64,000 bases of DNA from Mycobacterium colombiense CECT 3035 (GCF_002105755.1 NZ_CP020821.1:4588001-4652000), one strand, 5' to 3'. Counted from the stretch's first letter, positions 1 to 12,642 are shown. Made by a program: numbers and translations. Notes: generated by a model from the sequence alone, not told the origin.

Positions 1-1
1 G

Positions 2-580
2 CTGGCCGAGCTGCACGCCCGCCATCCCGAAGTCGTGGTGCACCTGCGCGCGGCCAGCGCCGGGTCGGCCGGCCTGGCCGCCCAACTGCGCGACGGCGAC
101 CTCGACGTCGCCTTCCTGGTCTTCACCGGCCCGCCACCGGCCGACCTGCACACCCGGCTCATCGCCTCGGTGCCGTTGCTGCTGGTGGTGCCCGCCGAGC
201 ACCCGCTGGCCCGGCGCACGGCGGTTTCGCTGGCCGACCTGGCGGGCATGTCCTTCGTCGACGGGCCGCCGGGATACGGCAACCGCGCCGTGGTCGACAA
301 CGCGTTCGCGGCCGCGGGTGTCGAGCGGACCGTTGCGGTGGAGGTTGCCGATATCGGCACCGCGGCGACCTGCATCCGCAAGGGGCTGGGAATCGGTTTT
401 CTGAGCTGGTCCATCCTCGAGGGCATCGACAGCTCGGGCCTGGTCAGCGTCCGGATCGCCGGGCACGACCTGCAGTGGCGGCTCTATGTCGCGACCTCGG
501 CGACCCGGCAGGCCAGCGCGGCCACCCGGGCGCTGCTCGCGCTGATCGAGGAAGTTGCCGGCGAGGCCGCGAATATTTAG
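2..580 (+). CDS. LysR-type regulator, effector-binding domain (5' end outside window)
   Basis: The frame is open from base 2, so the gene begins upstream and only the last ~192 codons are present. The protein looks like the LysR substrate-binding fold: a segment rich in (L)DVAFL, a PLLLVVPAEHPLARR stretch (typical 'HPLA' strand of the family), a GIGFLSW segment, and a C-terminal helix. The helix-turn-helix domain that would bind DNA is not in the window. It lies upstream of, and in the same direction as, the dnaK promoter region, with no evidence of a functional link. The inducer is unknown. Confidence 0.8.
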   Translation: MAELHARHPEVVVHLRAASAGSAGLAAQLRDGDLDVAFLVFTGPPPADLHTRLIASVPLLLVVPAEHPLARRTAVSLADLAGMSFVDGPPGYGNRAVVDNAFAAAGVERTVAVEVADIGTAATCIRKGLGIGFLSWSILEGIDSSGLVSVRIAGHDLQWRLYVATSATRQASAATRALLALIEEVAGEAANI

Positions 581-588
581 CCACCCCG

Positions 589-614
589 GGAACAAGGCGG
601 GACCAACCGCCGTT
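589..614 (+). promoter_or_regulatory. ECF (SigH/SigE-type) promoter of the dnaK operon
   Basis: GGAACA at 589-594 and CGTT at 611-614 are separated by exactly 16 bases. This matches the mycobacterial SigH/SigE consensus (GGAAYA, 16-17 bases, CGTT). It begins just after the LysR stop and ~135 bases before dnaK. SigH control of dnaK is established in M. tuberculosis; use of this exact site here is inferred. Confidence 0.7.
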
Positions 615-628
615 AACATGATCAACAA

Positions 629-649
629 GTTGAGCGAACCACACTCAAT
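629..649. promoter_or_regulatory. HAIR operator 1 (HspR binding) upstream of dnaK
   Basis: GTTGAG (629-634) and CTCAAT (644-649) are inverted with a 9-base spacer, close to the HspR-associated inverted repeat CTTGAGT-N7-ACTCAAG. It lies just downstream of the ECF promoter, where bound HspR could block transcription. The HspR gene is the last of this operon, so this is an autoregulatory loop by inference. Confidence 0.75.
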
Positions 650-683
650 ACTGGGTTGACAGCCCACCGGCCCACGGGGCAGG

Positions 684-704
684 CTTGAGCCTGGTTCACT
701 CAGC
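684..704. promoter_or_regulatory. HAIR operator 2 (imperfect) upstream of dnaK
   Basis: CTTGAG (684-689), a 9-base spacer, then CTCAGC (699-704): the left half matches the HAIR consensus perfectly and the right half differs at its end. It is 55 bases downstream of the first HAIR and ~45 bases before the dnaK start codon. Confidence 0.6.
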
Positions 705-748
705 ATAGTGGCACCAAACAAGCTCTACATATTTCAGGAGGAATCACT

Positions 749-2607
<1,859 letters not shown>

Positions 2608-2611
<4 letters not shown>

Positions 2612-3261
2612 CGGAAGGCAACCCACAGGAACAGGTGACGGTCACCGACAAGCGGCGAATCGATCCTGAGACCGGTGAAGTACGGCAGGTCCCCCCTCCC
2701 GGCGATGCGCCGGGAGGGGCGCCGGCCGGCGAGAGCGCGGCCCAGCCCGAGGGCAAAGTCGCCGAGCTCACCGCCGATCTGCAGCGGGTGCAGGCCGACT
2801 TCGCCAACTACCGCAAGCGGGCGCTGCGTGACCAGCAGGCCGCGGCGGACCGGGCCAAGGCCGCCGTCGTCAACCAATTGCTGGGCGTGCTCGACGATCT
2901 CGACCGGGCACGCAAGCACGGCGATCTGGAATCCGGACCGCTGAAGTCGGTGGCCGACAAGCTGGAGACCGCGCTGACCGGCCTGGGGTTGACGGCGTTC
3001 GGCGAGGAAGGCGAGGACTTCGACCCGGTGCTGCACGAAGCCGTTCAGCACGAAGGCGATGGCTCCCGACCGGTGATCGGCACCGTCATGCGACAGGGCT
3101 ACAAGCTGGGTGAGCAGGTGTTGCGCCACGCTCTGGTCGGCGTCGTCGACACGGTTGACGACGACGGCGACGCGGCGGCCGCCACCGGTGAGTCCGCCGC
3201 GGTGGCTGGGGAAACCGAGCCGGCCGACACGGACGATAACGCCGACACCTCCGGTGATTAA
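2608..3261 (+). CDS. grpE: Nucleotide exchange factor GrpE
   Basis: 217 aa. GrpE dimers release ADP from DnaK. After a polar, proline-rich N-terminus, the coiled-coil core begins near residue 50 ([20 protein letters not shown]), and the C-terminal domain carries the family segment [11 protein letters not shown] followed by [16 protein letters not shown] sequence. The GTG start overlaps the dnaK stop (GTGA). The C-terminus is a low-complexity acidic and alanine-rich extension. It sits second in the dnaK operon, 49 bases before dnaJ1. Confidence 0.97.
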
Positions 3262-3310
3262 GGCACAGAATCAGGACAACAACGAGAAAGGTGTAAGGGG
3301 GTGACGCGAC

Positions 3311-4489
3311 ATGGCCCAGCGTGAATGGGTCGAAAAGGACTTCTATAAGGAGCTGGGCGTCTCCTCTGACGCCAGTCCCGAAGAGATCAAACGCGCCTAC
3401 CGCAAGTTGGCGCGCGATCTGCACCCGGACGCCAACCCCGACAACCCCGCCGCCGGCGAACGATTCAAAGCGGTCTCCGAGGCGCACAACGTCTTGTCGG
3501 ATCCGGCCAAGCGCAAGGAATACGACGAAACCCGAAGGCTTTTCGCCGGCGGTGGTTTCGGCGGGCGCCGGTTCGACAGCGGCGGGTTCGGCGGCTTCAA
3601 CGTCGGCGGTGACGGCGCCGAGTTCAACCTCAACGATTTGTTCGATGCCGCCGGCCGAAGCGGTGGCACCAACATCGGGGACCTGTTCGGCGGCTTGTTC
3701 GGGCGCGGTTCGGGCGCCCGGCCCAGCCGGCCGCGCCGCGGCAACGACCTCGAGACCGAAACCCAGCTGGATTTCGTCGAGGCCGCCAAGGGCGTGGCGA
3801 TGCCGCTGCGGCTGACCAGCCCGGCGCCGTGCACCAACTGCCATGGCAGTGGCGCGCGGCCGGGCACCAGCCCGAAGGTGTGCCCCACCTGCAACGGCTC
3901 CGGCGTGGTCAACCGCAACCAGGGTGCGTTCGGCTTCTCCGAGCCGTGCACCGATTGCCGGGGCAGCGGCTCGATCATCGAGCACCCCTGCGACGAGTGC
4001 AAGGGCACCGGCGTCACCACCCGCACCCGCACCATCAACGTGCGGATCCCGCCGGGCGTCGAGGACGGGCAGCGCATCCGGCTGCCCGGCCAGGGCGAGG
4101 CGGGGTTGCGCGGTGCGCCGTCGGGCGACCTGTACGTGACGGTGCATGTGCGCCCGGACAAGGTGTTCGGACGCGACGGCGACGACCTCACCGTGACCGT
4201 TCCGGTCAGCTTCACCGAGTTGGCCTTGGGCTCAACCATTTCGGTGCCCACGCTGGACGGCAAGGTCGGCGTCCGGGTGCCCAAGGGCACGGCCGACGGC
4301 CGCATCCTGCGGGTGCGCGGACGTGGGGTGCCCAAGCGCAGCGGCGGCAACGGGGACTTGCTGGTGACCGTAAAGGTCGCCGTGCCACCCAATGTGGAGG
4401 GCGCGGCCCAGGAGGCGCTGGAGGCGTACGCCGCCGCCGAGCGTGCCAGCGGCTTCGACCCACGGGCGGGATGGGCAGGTAATCGCTGA
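3311..4489 (+). CDS. dnaJ1: Co-chaperone DnaJ1 (Hsp40)
   Basis: 392 aa, class I Hsp40 that delivers clients to DnaK and stimulates its ATPase. J domain at ~10-75 with the essential HPD (LHPDANP); a long Gly/Phe-rich linker (~80-140); then four CxxCxGxG zinc modules ([32 protein letters not shown]) and the C-terminal client-binding barrel. The ATG follows a G-rich stretch at modest distance. Its TGA shares one base with the hspR ATG (TGATG). Confidence 0.97.
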   Translation: MAQREWVEKDFYKELGVSSDASPEEIKRAYRKLARDLHPDANPDNPAAGERFKAVSEAHNVLSDPAKRKEYDETRRLFAGGGFGGRRFDSGGFGGFNVGGDGAEFNLNDLFDAAGRSGGTNIGDLFGGLFGRGSGARPSRPRRGNDLETETQLDFVEAAKGVAMPLRLTSPAPCTNCHGSGARPGTSPKVCPTCNGSGVVNRNQGAFGFSEPCTDCRGSGSIIEHPCDECKGTGVTTRTRTINVRIPPGVEDGQRIRLPGQGEAGLRGAPSGDLYVTVHVRPDKVFGRDGDDLTVTVPVSFTELALGSTISVPTLDGKVGVRVPKGTADGRILRVRGRGVPKRSGGNGDLLVTVKVAVPPNVEGAAQEALEAYAAAERASGFDPRAGWAGNR

Positions 4490-4884
4490 TGGCCAAGGGC
4501 TCGAGAAACTCGAGAAATGAGGACGCCCGAACCTTTTTGATCTCGGTGGCCGCCGAGCTGGCCGGCATGCACGCGCAGACGCTGCGCACCTACGACCGAC
4601 TCGGCCTGGTCAGCCCGCGCCGGACTTCCGGTGGCGGACGGCGGTATTCGGAGCACGACGTCGACCTGCTGCGAGAGGTGCAACGGCTCTCGCAGGACGA
4701 GGGGGTCAACCTCGCCGGCATCAAGCGCATCATCGAGCTGACCAATCAGGTCGAGGCGCTGCAGGCCCGGGTCAAGGAGTTGACCGAGGAGCTGGCGCAG
4801 ACCCGGGCCAGCCAGCGCCGCGATGTGGCGGTGGTGCCCAAGAGCACCGCGCTGGTGGTGTGGCAGCCCCGCCGGGGCCGCTGA
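4489..4884 (+). CDS. hspR: Heat-shock repressor HspR (MerR family)
   Basis: 131 aa. MerR-type winged helix at ~15-80 (AAELAGMHAQTLRTYDRLGLVSPRR, then GGGRRYSEHDVDLLREVQRL) and a short coiled-coil dimerisation segment near 85-105. HspR represses the dnaK operon and clpB by binding HAIR repeats, using DnaK as co-repressor in actinobacteria. HAIR sites occur upstream of dnaK and clpB in this window. The gene ends exactly where the convergent epimerase gene ends, with no room for a terminator. Confidence 0.97.
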   Translation: MAKGSRNSRNEDARTFLISVAAELAGMHAQTLRTYDRLGLVSPRRTSGGGRRYSEHDVDLLREVQRLSQDEGVNLAGIKRIIELTNQVEALQARVKELTEELAQTRASQRRDVAVVPKSTALVVWQPRRGR

Positions 4885-5787
4885 TCACACCCGGATCGAA
4901 AACTGCGTCGCCGCCGGCTCTCCCGGTGCCGCACAGCGGTAGCCGCCCCGGCGCAGCGCGTCGGTCGGTGCGGTCATCGGCTCGAAGCACACGATCGCCT
5001 TCGCGGGCTCGTCGGCCGGCGGCGCGAAAATCTGCGCCGCCGGATAGCCCCGCTCGAAGTGCACCTCGATGCGGCGCCCGCCGCCGGACACCGCGAACAC
5101 CGCACCCTCGGCCACCTGGTCATAGGCGTCGTCGAAAGCGTTGTCGCCCAGTGCCTCTTCGCGTGCCGGCTGCGGCTGGGAATCGCCCGTCGGCAGGCCC
5201 TTGCCGTCGAGGCTCAGATGCCGCAACGGCGGTGTCTCGATGATCCACTCGGCCCGCGGCGCCTCGGGGAGCTGCAGATAGGGGTGGAACCCGAAGCACA
5301 GCGGCACCGCACGGTCGCCGGTCGCGGTGACCGCGGTCCGGACCGTCAGCGCCCGGTCGGCCAGCCGCGCCGTCACCGTCAGCACGTGCGGGTACGGGAA
5401 GCTGGCCAGCAATCGGGGATCGGCCCCGAAGTCCAGTTCGGCGGTCAGCTCGTTGGCGGTCTCGGCCGTCACCCGCCACCCGGGGTAGGCGGCCAGGACG
5501 CCGTGGATGGGCAGCCCGTTGGGGTCGGCGCGCACCCCGTTTTCTCCCGGCGTCAGGGTCACGGTGACGTCCTGTGCGGTATAGGTGTTCTCGCCCAATC
5601 GATTCGCCCATGGATACAGGATCGGGATGCCCATCGTCTTGCCGTCCGAGATGTAGGCGTCCAGGCCGCGGCGCTGGCCCAGCAGTTCGACTCCGGCGTC
5701 GCGCAGCGACGTGCCGATCATGCCCGCCTCGGGGACGAACTGCGCGACAACCGGCGACGACGGATCGTGCAGGGTGACGACGTGCAT
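4885..5787 (-). CDS. Aldose 1-epimerase family protein (galactose mutarotase-like)
   Basis: 300 aa from the ATG at 5787, chosen because GGAGG lies just before it; an in-frame ATG 4 codons upstream would overlap that site. The family interconverts alpha and beta anomers of hexoses. The fold is suggested by GIPILYPWANRLGEN near the N-terminus, the catalytic-His context CFGFHPYLQLP mid-protein, and CFEPMTAP near the C-terminus. Its ribosome site lies within the last codons of the upstream reductase, so the two are probably one operon. The sugar substrate is not evident. Confidence 0.85.
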   Translation of the reverse strand: MHVVTLHDPSSPVVAQFVPEAGMIGTSLRDAGVELLGQRRGLDAYISDGKTMGIPILYPWANRLGENTYTAQDVTVTLTPGENGVRADPNGLPIHGVLAAYPGWRVTAETANELTAELDFGADPRLLASFPYPHVLTVTARLADRALTVRTAVTATGDRAVPLCFGFHPYLQLPEAPRAEWIIETPPLRHLSLDGKGLPTGDSQPQPAREEALGDNAFDDAYDQVAEGAVFAVSGGGRRIEVHFERGYPAAQIFAPPADEPAKAIVCFEPMTAPTDALRRGGYRCAAPGEPAATQFSIRV

Positions 5788-5789
5788 GG

Positions 5790-6971
5790 CTACCTCCATA
5801 GCGGGTCATGCTGAATGTGTTCCGGTGGCGCGCCTTTGGCGATCAGGGCGGCCTTGGTGGCGCCGACCATCGCCGGGCCGCCGCAGACCAGGATCTGCCG
5901 ATCGCCCCAGCCGCCGTACTTCGTCACCACGTCGGGAAGACGCCCGATCTGGTGCACGTGCAGGCCGCGCGGTGGGGTGACGTCGGGATAGTCTGCGGCC
6001 CAAGGGGGGTCGCTGTTGTACTCGGACACGGGCGACACCGACAGCCACGAATTGTGGGAGGCCACCTGCCACAGGGTCGGCAGATCGTAGAGTTCGCAGC
6101 GGTAGCGGGCGCCGAAGAACAGGTGTATGCGCGGGTTCACCGCGAACCGCGCCAGATCCATGATCAGCGCCCGCAGTGGCGCCAGGCCGGTGCTGCCGGC
6201 GACCATCAGCACGTCGCCGCCCTCGCGGTCGACCCGCAGGCCGCCGTGCGGGCTGGACAGCCGCCACCGGTCGCCGGTGCGGGTTTCGTTGACGATCGCG
6301 GGGCTGACCAGGCCGCCGGGAACCAGGCGGACGTGAAACTCGATCCCGCCGCCGGGGTCGGCCGGAATCGCCGGACTCAAATACCGCCAGCGGTGCGGGC
6401 ATTGGGGCACGTGGACGTTGACGTACTGGCCGGGGTGGTAGTCCATCGGCTGGTCGAGCAGTAGCCGGACCACGGCCAGATCCCGCGACACCCGCAGGTG
6501 CTCGAGGACGGTGCCGTCCCACCAGGCGGGCCCCTCCTCGGCGTCCGCGGCGCCGCTCATCACCCCGGTGATCAGGTTCAGCGACTGTGTGGCCGCCTCG
6601 TCGACGGCGTCGGTCCACGCGGCGCCCAGGTGGGTTCGCAGGGTCGCCAGCAACGCGCGCCGCAGGGTGTCGTAATGGTGGGGCAGCACACCGTATTTGC
6701 GGTGATCGCGACCGAGCTGGGCCAGGAACGCCACCGGCTCCTGGGCGCGGCGCGCGACCAGCTCGCCGTACACCCAGTGCAGCGCGTGGCCGAAAGCGAG
6801 CCGCTGGGCGGCCATTTCGGGCGGGAACAGATCGCGCACCGAGCCGTCGAGGGCGAACCAATGGGTGTAGAAGCGGTGCACGAGCCCGCCGGGGTCGCCG
6901 GCGGAATCCGCCGCGCCCGGGGCGAAGGCGTCGCGCAGCACCCGCAGTGCGTCGGCGTCCTCCAGGCTCAC
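5790..6971 (-). CDS. Flavohaemoglobin-like oxidoreductase (Rv0385-like)
   Basis: 393 aa from the GTG at 6971; an open frame extends 44 codons further but has no family-like content. Residues ~1-130 look like a divergent globin (FYTHWFALDG, then RDHRKYGV around the presumed proximal His). The rest is a ferredoxin-reductase module: RYLSPAIP for FAD, VAGSTGLAPLRALI and LVCGGPAMVGATK for NAD(P)H. M. tuberculosis Rv0385 is a type II flavohaemoglobin with atypical haem-pocket residues, so classical NO dioxygenase activity should not be assumed. Two bases separate it from the downstream epimerase. Confidence 0.85.
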   Translation of the reverse strand: MSLEDADALRVLRDAFAPGAADSAGDPGGLVHRFYTHWFALDGSVRDLFPPEMAAQRLAFGHALHWVYGELVARRAQEPVAFLAQLGRDHRKYGVLPHHYDTLRRALLATLRTHLGAAWTDAVDEAATQSLNLITGVMSGAADAEEGPAWWDGTVLEHLRVSRDLAVVRLLLDQPMDYHPGQYVNVHVPQCPHRWRYLSPAIPADPGGGIEFHVRLVPGGLVSPAIVNETRTGDRWRLSSPHGGLRVDREGGDVLMVAGSTGLAPLRALIMDLARFAVNPRIHLFFGARYRCELYDLPTLWQVASHNSWLSVSPVSEYNSDPPWAADYPDVTPPRGLHVHQIGRLPDVVTKYGGWGDRQILVCGGPAMVGATKAALIAKGAPPEHIQHDPLWR

Positions 6972-7002
6972 GGGCCCCGATTCTAGGCTCGGCGCGCGTG
7001 AC

Positions 7003-7446
7003 TCAGCCCTGTCGGACGACGTTGGCGGTCCCGACGTTGTCGACCTTCGGCGAACCCCAGTGGTAGAGAAGGACATTGCCGGTCCCCGATGCGCTGACCG
7101 CATCGGCGCTGTCGACCGCGACGCGGTTGCCGCTGCCGGAAACGCTGACGCTGGTGCAGTGCCCGGTGAGGGTGATGGCGTTCTTCTGCCCGCTCACCGA
7201 CAGGTAGCCGGCGTGGCAGGGGATCGTCTTCGTCATGCCGGTCCCGCTGACCTGCAGCGTGCCGGAGTCGGGGACGGTCGTCGAGGGGTTGCCGCCGGCG
7301 AGATCGGTGTGCAACCCGACCGCGACCAGCCCCGCGAGGGCCAGTGCGGCGGCCACGGCGGCGAGCAAGAAGGTCAGGGGAACGCGGCGCGGGGTTCTGG
7401 CGGGCTCGGCGCGGGCCTGATCGGGGTGCTGCGTCGTCTGTGTCAT
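7003..7446 (-). CDS. DUF3060 membrane-anchored or exported protein
   Basis: 147 aa from the ATG at 7446. A Pro/Arg N-terminal tail is followed by one hydrophobic helix (~23-43, VPLTFLLAAVAAALALAGL) acting as signal anchor. The exported part has short repeated beta units of the type SVSGSGNRVAVDSADAVSASGTGN, the hallmark of mycobacterial DUF3060 proteins. Function is unknown. It is divergent from clpB, with the clpB HAIR between the two, so heat-shock control is possible but unproven. The same frame stays open to 10341 antisense to clpB, which is a GC artefact. Confidence 0.8.
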   Translation of the reverse strand: MTQTTQHPDQARAEPARTPRRVPLTFLLAAVAAALALAGLVAVGLHTDLAGGNPSTTVPDSGTLQVSGTGMTKTIPCHAGYLSVSGQKNAITLTGHCTSVSVSGSGNRVAVDSADAVSASGTGNVLLYHWGSPKVDNVGTANVVRQG

Positions 7447-7492
7447 CGGAACGGGGGTACCCCGTACACCGTATTGCCCAAAACTCGGTAGA

Positions 7493-7513
7493 GTTGAGCG
7501 GAACAGACTCAAC
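7493..7513. promoter_or_regulatory. HAIR operator (HspR) upstream of clpB
   Basis: GTTGAG (7493-7498) and CTCAAC (7508-7513) form a perfect 6-bp inverted repeat with the 9-base spacing of HAIR sites. It overlaps the -35 element of the ECF promoter at 7500, so bound HspR would directly occlude polymerase. It lies between the divergent DUF3060 and clpB genes. Confidence 0.8.
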
Positions 7514-7525
7514 CTTGACGGCGTT
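7500..7525 (+). promoter_or_regulatory. ECF (SigH/SigE-type) promoter of clpB
   Basis: GGAACA (7500-7505), 16 bases, CGTT (7522-7525): the same spacing and sequence as at dnaK. clpB belongs to the SigH regulon in M. tuberculosis. The site begins 79 bases before the GTG start. Confidence 0.75.
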
Positions 7526-7578
7526 GAACAAGCGGACAAGCATTTTTGCCAACCTTTTGTACCCGAATGGAGCTCGTC

Positions 7579-10125
<2,547 letters not shown>

Positions 10126-10135
10126 CCCCGGAGGG

Positions 10136-10151
10136 GGACCATCGATGGTCC
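10136..10151. terminator. 16-bp palindrome after clpB
   Basis: GGACCATCGATGGTCC is a perfect palindrome beginning 11 bases after the clpB stop. There is no T-run, as is usual in mycobacteria. It could be a terminator or a protein site; terminator is the position-based guess. Confidence 0.4.
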
Positions 10152-10224
10152 GCGACACGCGGCCGGTGCCAGCTGTGATGGGGTTGTGACCTGGTCGCCT
10201 TCTGTGTTCCGGGCCAATAGCAGA

Positions 10225-10230
10225 TACCCT
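10225..10230 (+). promoter_or_regulatory. -10 element for leaderless membrane-protein gene
   Basis: TACCCT (TANNNT type) ends 7 bases before the ATG at 10238, the geometry of leaderless mycobacterial promoters, and no Shine-Dalgarno precedes that ATG. Confidence 0.5.
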
Positions 10231-10237
10231 GTTTTGG

Positions 10238-11116
10238 ATGGTCCCCCTCTGGTTCACGCTCTCCGCGCTGTGCTTTGTCGGCGCGGGGGTGCTGCTGTAC
10301 GTCGACATCGATCGGCGACGCGGTCGCAGCAGGCGCCGCAAGTCGTGGGCGAGGTCGCACGGCTTCGACTACGAGCGTGAATCAGCCGACATCCTCAAGC
10401 GCTGGAAGCGCGGGGTGATGTCGACCGTGGGCAACGTGGCCGCCCAGAACGTGGTGCTGGGTCAGATCCGCGGCGAAGCGGTCTACATCTTCGATCTGGA
10501 AGAGGTCGCCACCGTCATCGCGCTGCACCGCAAGGTGGGCACCAACGTCGTCGTCGACCTGCGGCTCAAGGGACTCAAAGAGCCACGGGAGAGCGACATT
10601 TGGCTGTTGGGCGCCATCGGGCCGCGGATGGTCTACTCCACCAATCTCGATGCCGCGCGCCGGGCCTGCGACCGCCGCATGGTCACCTTCGCGCACACCG
10701 CACCGGACAGCGCCGAGATCATGTGGAACGAGCAGAACTGGACGCTGGTCGCCCTGCCGATCACCAGCACCCGCACCGAGTGGGACGAGGGCCTGCGCAC
10801 CGTGCGCCAGTTCAACGACCTGTTGCGGGTGCTGCCGCCGCTGCCCGAAGAGGCCCCGCAGGAAACCGGGGCGCCCTCGGGTCTGCGCAACGCCTCACCC
10901 AGCCGGCCGCTGGCCCCGGCGGGCCGCGCCGAGCTGCCGCCCCGGCGCGCGCAGCAGGACGTGGCGGGGCTGCTCGGTCCCGATCTGCAGCCCGGTCGTC
11001 GGGCCGCCGAGCCGGTGCGCCGCGACCAGCCTCGACCCGACGGGCGTTCGGAAACCGTTCGCCGCCCCCCGCCCTCCGGGCGCAACGGCCACCAGGCCAG
11101 CAACTACCAGCGCTGA
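10238..11116 (+). CDS. Conserved membrane-anchored protein (Rv0383c-like)
   Basis: 292 aa. One N-terminal transmembrane helix (~3-22, LWFTLSALCFVGAGVLLYVD) is followed by a basic stretch (RRRGRSRRRK) that should hold the rest in the cytoplasm. The middle (~40-205) is a conserved globular domain with no motif I recognise. The last ~85 residues are Pro/Arg-rich and probably disordered. It follows clpB in the same direction, as its relative follows it (inverted) in M. tuberculosis. Function unknown. Confidence 0.75.
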   Translation: MVPLWFTLSALCFVGAGVLLYVDIDRRRGRSRRRKSWARSHGFDYERESADILKRWKRGVMSTVGNVAAQNVVLGQIRGEAVYIFDLEEVATVIALHRKVGTNVVVDLRLKGLKEPRESDIWLLGAIGPRMVYSTNLDAARRACDRRMVTFAHTAPDSAEIMWNEQNWTLVALPITSTRTEWDEGLRTVRQFNDLLRVLPPLPEEAPQETGAPSGLRNASPSRPLAPAGRAELPPRRAQQDVAGLLGPDLQPGRRAAEPVRRDQPRPDGRSETVRRPPPSGRNGHQASNYQR

Positions 11117-11160
11117 CGACGGGCCGCGGATGGCCCGGCGGCCGGCCACGCCGCCGTCAT

Positions 11161-11166
11161 TAGGAT
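11161..11166 (+). promoter_or_regulatory. -10 element for leaderless SDR gene
   Basis: TAGGAT ends 7 bases before the ATG at 11174, favouring that start over the in-frame ATG at 11165, which lies within the -10 itself. Confidence 0.5.
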
Positions 11167-11173
11167 GTCGCTC

Positions 11174-11950
11174 ATGCCCCGCCCCGTCGCCCTGATCACC
11201 GGGCCCACGTCCGGAATCGGCGCCGGGTTCGCGCGACGCTACGCCGCCGACGGCTACGACGTGGTCCTGGTCGCCCGCGACGTCGACCGCCTGACCAGGC
11301 TGTCCGACGAACTGCAGCAGCACTCCGGCCGCGTCGAGATCCTGCCCGCCGACCTCGCCGATGCCGCGGGCCGGCAACGGGTCTGCGATCGGCTCGCGGC
11401 CGGGGAAGTGCGCGTCCTGGTGAACAACGCCGGCTTCGCCACCTCCGGCGACTTCTGGTCCGCCGACCCCGCGCTGCTGCAGTCGCAGCTCGACGTCAAC
11501 GTCACCGCGGTCATGCACCTGACCCGCGCGGCCCTGCCGGCCATGCTGGAGGCCGGCGCCGGCACCGTCATCAACATCGCCAGCGTCGCCGGGCTGGTGC
11601 CCGGGAGAGGGTCGACGTACTCGGCGTCGAAGGCGTGGGTGATCTCGTTCAGCGAGGGCCTGTCCGTCGGCCTGCAGGGCACCGGTGTCTCGGTGCACGC
11701 CGTGTGCCCGGGCTACGTGCACACCGAATTCCACGAGCGCGCCGGGATCGACATGGCCAGGTCGCCGTCGTTCATGTGGCTCGAGGTCGACGACGTGGTC
11801 AACCAGAGCCTGGCCGATGTCGCCCGCGGCAAGGTGATCAGCATTCCGGGCCTGCAGTACAAGGCGATCATCGCCGCCGAGCGCCTGATGCCGCGGACCC
11901 TGATGCGGGCGGTCACCAAACGAATCGGGAGTGGCCGTGGCCGGACCTGA
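11174..11950 (+). CDS. Short-chain dehydrogenase/reductase
   Basis: 258 aa from the ATG at 11174. Classical SDR motifs: cofactor site TGPTSGIG (residues ~9-16), NNAG strand (LVNNAGFATSG), catalytic Ser in NIASVAG and YSASK active site. The residue after the second strand is Arg (VARDVDR), which favours NADP(H). The substrate is unknown. The 3' end overlaps the pyrE start by 14 bases, so expression may be coupled. Confidence 0.9.
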   Translation: MPRPVALITGPTSGIGAGFARRYAADGYDVVLVARDVDRLTRLSDELQQHSGRVEILPADLADAAGRQRVCDRLAAGEVRVLVNNAGFATSGDFWSADPALLQSQLDVNVTAVMHLTRAALPAMLEAGAGTVINIASVAGLVPGRGSTYSASKAWVISFSEGLSVGLQGTGVSVHAVCPGYVHTEFHERAGIDMARSPSFMWLEVDDVVNQSLADVARGKVISIPGLQYKAIIAAERLMPRTLMRAVTKRIGSGRGRT

Positions 11951-12476
11951 CCGCAAAGAGCTGGCGGAGCTGGTGTCGCGCCTGTCGGTGGTGCACGGCC
12001 GGGTCACGCTGTCCTCCGGCAAGGAGGCCGACTACTACGTCGACCTGCGCCGGGCCACGCTGCACCACCGCGCCTCGGCGTTGATCGGCACGCTGATGCG
12101 CGAGCTGACCAGCGACTGGGACTACGACGTGGTCGGCGGGCTGACCCTGGGCGCCGACCCGGTTGCCACCGCCGTCATGCACGCACCGGGCCGGCCGATC
12201 GACGCCTTCGTCGTCCGCAAGTCGGCGAAAACCCATGGGCTGCAACGCCTTATCGAAGGCTCCGAGGTTTCCGGCAAGCGCGTCCTGGTCGTCGAGGACA
12301 CGAGCACCACCGGCAACTCCGCGCTGACCGCGGTGCGCGCCGTCCGGGAGGCCGGCGGCGACGTGCTGGGGGTGGCCACCGTGGTGGACCGCGCCACCGG
12401 GGCCGCCGAGGCCATCGAGGCCGAAGGGCTGCCCTACCGGAGCGTGCTCGGCCTCGCCGACCTGGGGCTGAGCTAG
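11937..12476 (+). CDS. pyrE: Orotate phosphoribosyltransferase
   Basis: 179 aa from the GTG at 11937 (AGPDRKELAEL), the length of M. tuberculosis Rv0382c; a GTG two codons upstream is an alternative. Makes OMP from orotate and PRPP in pyrimidine synthesis. The PRPP loop is VLVVEDTSTTGNSAL at ~111-125 and the flexible-loop Lys lies in VVRKSAKTHG. It overlaps the upstream SDR gene; the next gene starts 237 bases on. Confidence 0.95.
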   Translation: MAGPDRKELAELVSRLSVVHGRVTLSSGKEADYYVDLRRATLHHRASALIGTLMRELTSDWDYDVVGGLTLGADPVATAVMHAPGRPIDAFVVRKSAKTHGLQRLIEGSEVSGKRVLVVEDTSTTGNSALTAVRAVREAGGDVLGVATVVDRATGAAEAIEAEGLPYRSVLGLADLGLS

Positions 12477-12550
12477 TTGCCGGCGGAACTTCGTAAGTAC
12501 CAGGTATCGCATGCGCCGCAGGTGCCCCCGGCGCGGGCGATGTTCGTTGT

Positions 12551-12642
12551 GCCCGCCTCACAGCGACAAGGACGACGTCGGAGCGCACAGCGACAAGGAC
12601 GTCGTAGCGCGCGGGCGTCCGAGCTGTCGCTGAAAGGCGGGC
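12551..12642. repeat. 92-bp nested inverted repeat between pyrE and a lipoprotein gene
   Basis: The outer arms (12551-12568 and 12625-12642) are 18 bases and pair except at two central positions: GCCCGCCT-CA-CAGCGACA against TGTCGCTG-AA-AGGCGGGC. Inside are ACGACGTC (12572-12579) and GACGTCGT (12598-12605), also complementary, and a direct repeat CAGCGACAAGGAC at 12561 and 12588. It could be a folded RNA, a terminator, or a small mobile palindrome. No target-site duplication is obvious. Confidence 0.55.
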
